Assembly: GCA_051294375.1 (NCBI GenBank)
Contig: CM119268.1
Location: 7,369,405 to 7,433,404, forward strand
DNA: 64,000 nt
Origin: Paraspadella gotoi
Lineage: Eukaryota > Chaetognatha
Reading direction: 5' to 3'
In this document: piece by piece, positions 61,623 through 64,000 of the stretch
Position numbering within the stretch: the stretch's first letter is position 1
Layout of the letters: the number at the start of each line of letters is the position of its first letter
Made by a program: the position numbers and the translations under genes
The notes under the pieces: generated by a model
Seen by the model: only the letters and a program-made list of their open reading frames with translations
What the model was told of the DNA's origin: nothing
The model's database searches: none

Positions 61623-61654
<32 letters not shown>

Positions 61655-61850
61655 AGCAACGACGAGGACAATGACGACGACTAGTTTGACATCAAAGATA
61701 ACGACTAGTAGGAAAAAGACTAGCATGATGATGACATCGAGAAAAACGACGAAGATGACAAAGACGATAACGAGGAAAACGACAAGGATAATGATGACGA
61801 CGACGACGAAAACAACAACAACAACGACGACGACCAAAGACGATGACAAG
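61620..61850. repeat. (GAC)n array with degenerate extension
   Basis: Pure GAC at 61623-61652, then about 190 bases of imperfect GAC/AAC/ATG triplets. Confidence 0.9.
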
Positions 61851-61859
61851 GCATAAAAA

Positions 61860-62080
61860 AGAACTCGAAGCGAAAGACAAACATCGGCGGAGCTTGCGTC
61901 GGCGTTGGCGGCGTTGGTGTCTGAGTCATCACAAACGAAACTCGCAGCTTCCACTTTGATTCCATCCTTTTTGGGTCCATTTCCTTTCGCACAGCCTGAC
62001 CCCTTTTTTTGAGAGGTGGGGGACGGGGCTTTTGGAACGGGTTTAAATCTAAACTCGGCTCGATCGAAAGTACAAAGTAA
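61860..62080 (-). CDS. Possible exon beside a GAC array, unknown
   Basis: Minus frame FRFKPVPKAPSPTSQKKGSG... continues KKDGIKVEAASFVCDDSD and NAANADASSADVCLSL before entering the GAC array (poly-Val). The composition is protein-like, but the other two minus frames are open in part and no clean acceptor or donor is seen. Confidence 0.2.
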
Positions 62081-62258
62081 TGGAGGATCAAAGATTAATT
62101 CTTTAAAAGATAAATTGTACTCAGAATTCAGGACTCGGGACTTAAGACTGAGTACTGGGGTGATTGTGAGAGTCAAACGGTTTTTTGAAATGAACTCCGA
62201 CAAGTCACACGACTTTTTATTTGAATTGTGAATCACCGCGTTGAGTCTGTGAACGAAA

Positions 62259-62366
62259 ATGGCCGATGACTCTAACGAAGATAATAAGTTTGAGAGTGCG
62301 TTAATCGATGAAGACGCGCTGCGGACCGCGTTTCACCGGCAAAAGATAAAATCACCCAAAATTTGA
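62259..62366 (+). CDS. Candidate first coding exon or small protein (MADDSNEDNKFES...)
   Basis: Strong start context (GAAAATGGCC). 35 codons, MADDSNEDNKFESALIDEDA then LRTAFHRQKIKSPKI, before TGA. It is acidic at the start and not repeat-derived. A true first exon would end at an internal donor, but none is convincing (GTGCGT near 62296 is the best). No family is recognised. Confidence 0.4.
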   Translation: MADDSNEDNKFESALIDEDALRTAFHRQKIKSPKI

Positions 62367-62531
62367 AGCGATATCCAAAAAGAAACGCATGATAAATGGC
62401 GCGGATGAAATAACGTTCGAAAACGGATAAAACGTTCGGTTGTGATTGTTTAAAAATAGCGTCGTTGCCACGTCATAAAAAAAAGTACTTAAAAAGATGA
62501 GAGAGAGCGAGACGAATGTCCCGGGATCTGA

Positions 62532-62539
62532 TGACGTCA
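62532..62539. promoter_or_regulatory. Perfect CRE palindrome TGACGTCA
   Basis: Consensus CREB/ATF site in the 600 bp between the divergent candidate starts at 62259 (+) and 63100 (-). A role in a promoter is inference. Confidence 0.4.
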
Positions 62540-62834
62540 GAAAACAAGAGAGAAAAGTGACGCTTTTATTCAGCGAAGCTTCGGTTGTGATTGGAAGGGA
62601 GAAACGGAGGAAGAGGAAGAGGAGAAAGAAGAGGAAAGAAGATGGAGGAAAGGAAAGAGCAGAAGGAGAAGAAGAAGATGGAGATTCCGTGTTGCATAAC
62701 AAAGTATCCCGTCCCACGCCATTCATGGAACGGAGAAAAGTCGGAGACATAAAAAAAATCCTTTTTCCAAAAATATGGGGGGAAAAAATGATTTAGAAAA
62801 TATAAAATTTATTTCGTTCTTCCAAAAAAAAAAA

Positions 62835-62980
62835 NNNNNNNNNNNNNNNNNNNNNNNNNNNNNNNNNNNNNNNNNNNNNNNNNNNNNNNNNNNNNNNNNN
62901 NNNNNNNNNNNNNNNNNNNNNNNNNNNNNNNNNNNNNNNNNNNNNNNNNNNNNNNNNNNNNNNNNNNNNNNNNNNNNNNN
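62835..62980. other. Assembly gap (146 N)
   Basis: Hides the continuation of the minus-strand exon at 62981-63100. Confidence 0.98.
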
Positions 62981-63100
62981 GCAAAAGCCGCGAATTCTCT
63001 TCGCCGCTGCCGCTGTGCTGAGTCGACATCGACTGAACGCGACAGGGGAGCCGCCGCGGAGCAGCTGCGCCAGCAGTGCTCGAGACGAGGGGAGAGTCAT
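62981..63100 (-). CDS. N-terminus with mitochondrial-presequence character, unknown protein
   Basis: From ATG at 63100 the minus strand reads MTLPSSRALLAQLLRGGS, PVAFSRCRLSTAAAAKRI and RGFC up to the N gap. The 40 residues contain no Asp or Glu, have regularly spaced Arg, and are rich in Ser, Ala and Leu, as in mitochondrial targeting peptides. A cleavage near RCRLS-TA would fit. It lies in a CpG-rich block, as a promoter-proximal first exon would. The protein itself is hidden by the gap. The opposite strand is also open, which lowers certainty. Confidence 0.45.
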
Positions 63101-63239
63101 GATGCCACGGATAAGTGACTATCGTCGCCGTCGTCGTTGTCGTCGTCGACTTTCTTCATTTAGCCATTTGTCTTTCTGCACACCGTTAACGTCGTTGTCG
63201 TCGCCTTCGTCTTTGTTTTCATCAATGTCTTCCTTAATG

Positions 63240-63297
<58 letters not shown>
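63240..63297. repeat. (GTC)n trinucleotide repeat
   Basis: About 19 GTC units. Confidence 0.96.
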
Positions 63298-63299
<2 letters not shown>

Positions 63300-63530
63300 G
63301 TCCCCCTCGACGTAAGAGAGATTCCGGTCATTCACGCTCATTAAATTTGATTAATCTCGCCCGCCGCTAAGACTGAGATCCTCATCCCATGACGTTCTTC
63401 TGTCTTTTTTACTTTTCTTAATTCTCTTTAGTCCCGCTAGTTCGCATGTAGTATTCCGGGGAAAAGCCGCGTAACAAAAGAGCATCGGCGAAAGACAAGA
63501 AGTTAATCGCGGCGATCGAAGGCAGTAAAC

Positions 63531-63621
63531 ATGAGACCAGATTGGACTGAGGAGGAGAGGACAGAAGGGGATGGGGGGCAGGGGAAGTGGGGGGGGGACA
63601 AGGACAATGGCGACAAGGGAG
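63531..63621 (+). CDS. Possible exon (MRPDWTEEERTEGDGG...), unknown
   Basis: ATG at 63531 opens a Gly/Asp/Lys-rich frame (MRPDWTEEERTEGDGG, then KWGGDKDNGDKG) to a strong GTAAGT donor at 63622. The frame also continues past this donor to a second GTAAGG donor at 63732. Low sequence complexity limits confidence. Confidence 0.3.
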
Positions 63622-63963
63622 GTAAGTTAAGACGAAGGAGAGGAAGCGACGGAGGGGAAGTAGAAGAAGAGGGGAAAGAAAAACGAGGTCGGAGTTTGAT
63701 GAAAAACAATAAATTCGAGCTGTCGTTAACAGGTAAGGACTAAGGACGTTGCCAGTAATTCAGACAGAGGCAAGAGATTTAAATCATCGGATTAATGTTA
63801 CAATAATACATCGTTCGTTTTTAGCCGGATATGCTGACAGCAGATTCCGCCTCTATAATTAATTTTGTCGGTCAATCGGTGTGCCCCCCCAATTGTGACG
63901 GGCATTCACTTGTATCATGTCAGAACATCGAATTATGATAAATTAAACAAAAAAAATGATATC

Positions 63964-63964
63964 C

Positions 63965-64000
<36 letters not shown>
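63964..64000. repeat. (GTCT)n tetranucleotide repeat at the window edge
   Basis: Nine GTCT units, continuing beyond the window. Confidence 0.95.

Noticed and set aside
61514-62236. A 240-codon minus-strand frame with a long hydrophobic Val/Phe run that looks like membrane segments
   Set aside because: The Val run is the (GAC)n array read in one frame and the first codon is GTG. Only the non-repeat part is kept, as a weak candidate.

Overview
The window is nuclear DNA from an animal, most likely an invertebrate, taken from a draft long-read assembly. Evidence for a eukaryote: short exons bounded by GT-AG splice sites in long AT-rich introns, very dense (GA)n, (GAC)n, (GAAA)n and (AAT)n microsatellites, no operons and no ribosome-binding sites. 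Evidence for a draft: 15 runs of N, many exactly 25 or 10 long, and blocks full of single-base insertions and deletions. I cannot name the species.

Only one gene is identified with confidence. At 303-2196 on the minus strand four consecutive exons join in phase and encode a PHYHD1-like phytanoyl-CoA dioxygenase-family protein. Its 5' end lies upstream (to the right) and was not found; its 3' end lies beyond the left edge. The codon at the HxD iron-binding position reads Gln instead of His.

From 1.1 to 26.8 kb the window is a very large imperfect inverted duplication. The left arm (1086-11951) has intact exons and pure microsatellites. The right arm (14338-26764) carries the same sequence reversed, with broken exons and indel noise, and stops at a 25-N gap in the middle of a PHYHD1 exon. 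The right arm also carries a 663-bp insertion bounded by an exact 8-bp target duplication, typical of a non-autonomous hAT transposon, with the empty site preserved in the left arm. The duplication is therefore either two haplotypes wrongly joined or a real palindrome, not merely one read copied twice.

From 27 to 40 kb there are further duplicated blocks that end at 25-N gaps: an inverted pair at 27.8-30.1 kb holding a first coding exon (MAVYFTGDEAEL), and a direct pair at 36.35-39.7 kb. Several candidate exons without a recognised family are scattered here (30.1, 33.8, 35.7 and 39.8 kb). From 42 to 46 kb there is a pair of inverted X-box (RFX-type) motifs, a 43-bp minisatellite, and a 1.43-kb tandem duplication holding two copies of a probable promoter plus first exon. 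From 46.1 to 49.05 kb there is an AT-rich satellite with a unit near 108 bp and an alternating A/B (about 215 bp) pattern.

From 49 to 64 kb the sequence is mostly intron-like or intergenic with microsatellites, a 55.6-kb minisatellite, a repeat family built around (GA)n arrays at 56-57.7 kb, a fold-back element near 58 kb, and several possible first exons (53.2, 62.3, 63.0 and 63.5 kb). The best of these is a mitochondrial-presequence-like N-terminus on the minus strand at 62981-63100. The genes seen do not form a pathway, and no convincing new biological system is visible. The notable signals are the gene-scale palindrome with a polymorphic transposon, the X-box pair, the satellite, and the altered PHYHD1 metal site.
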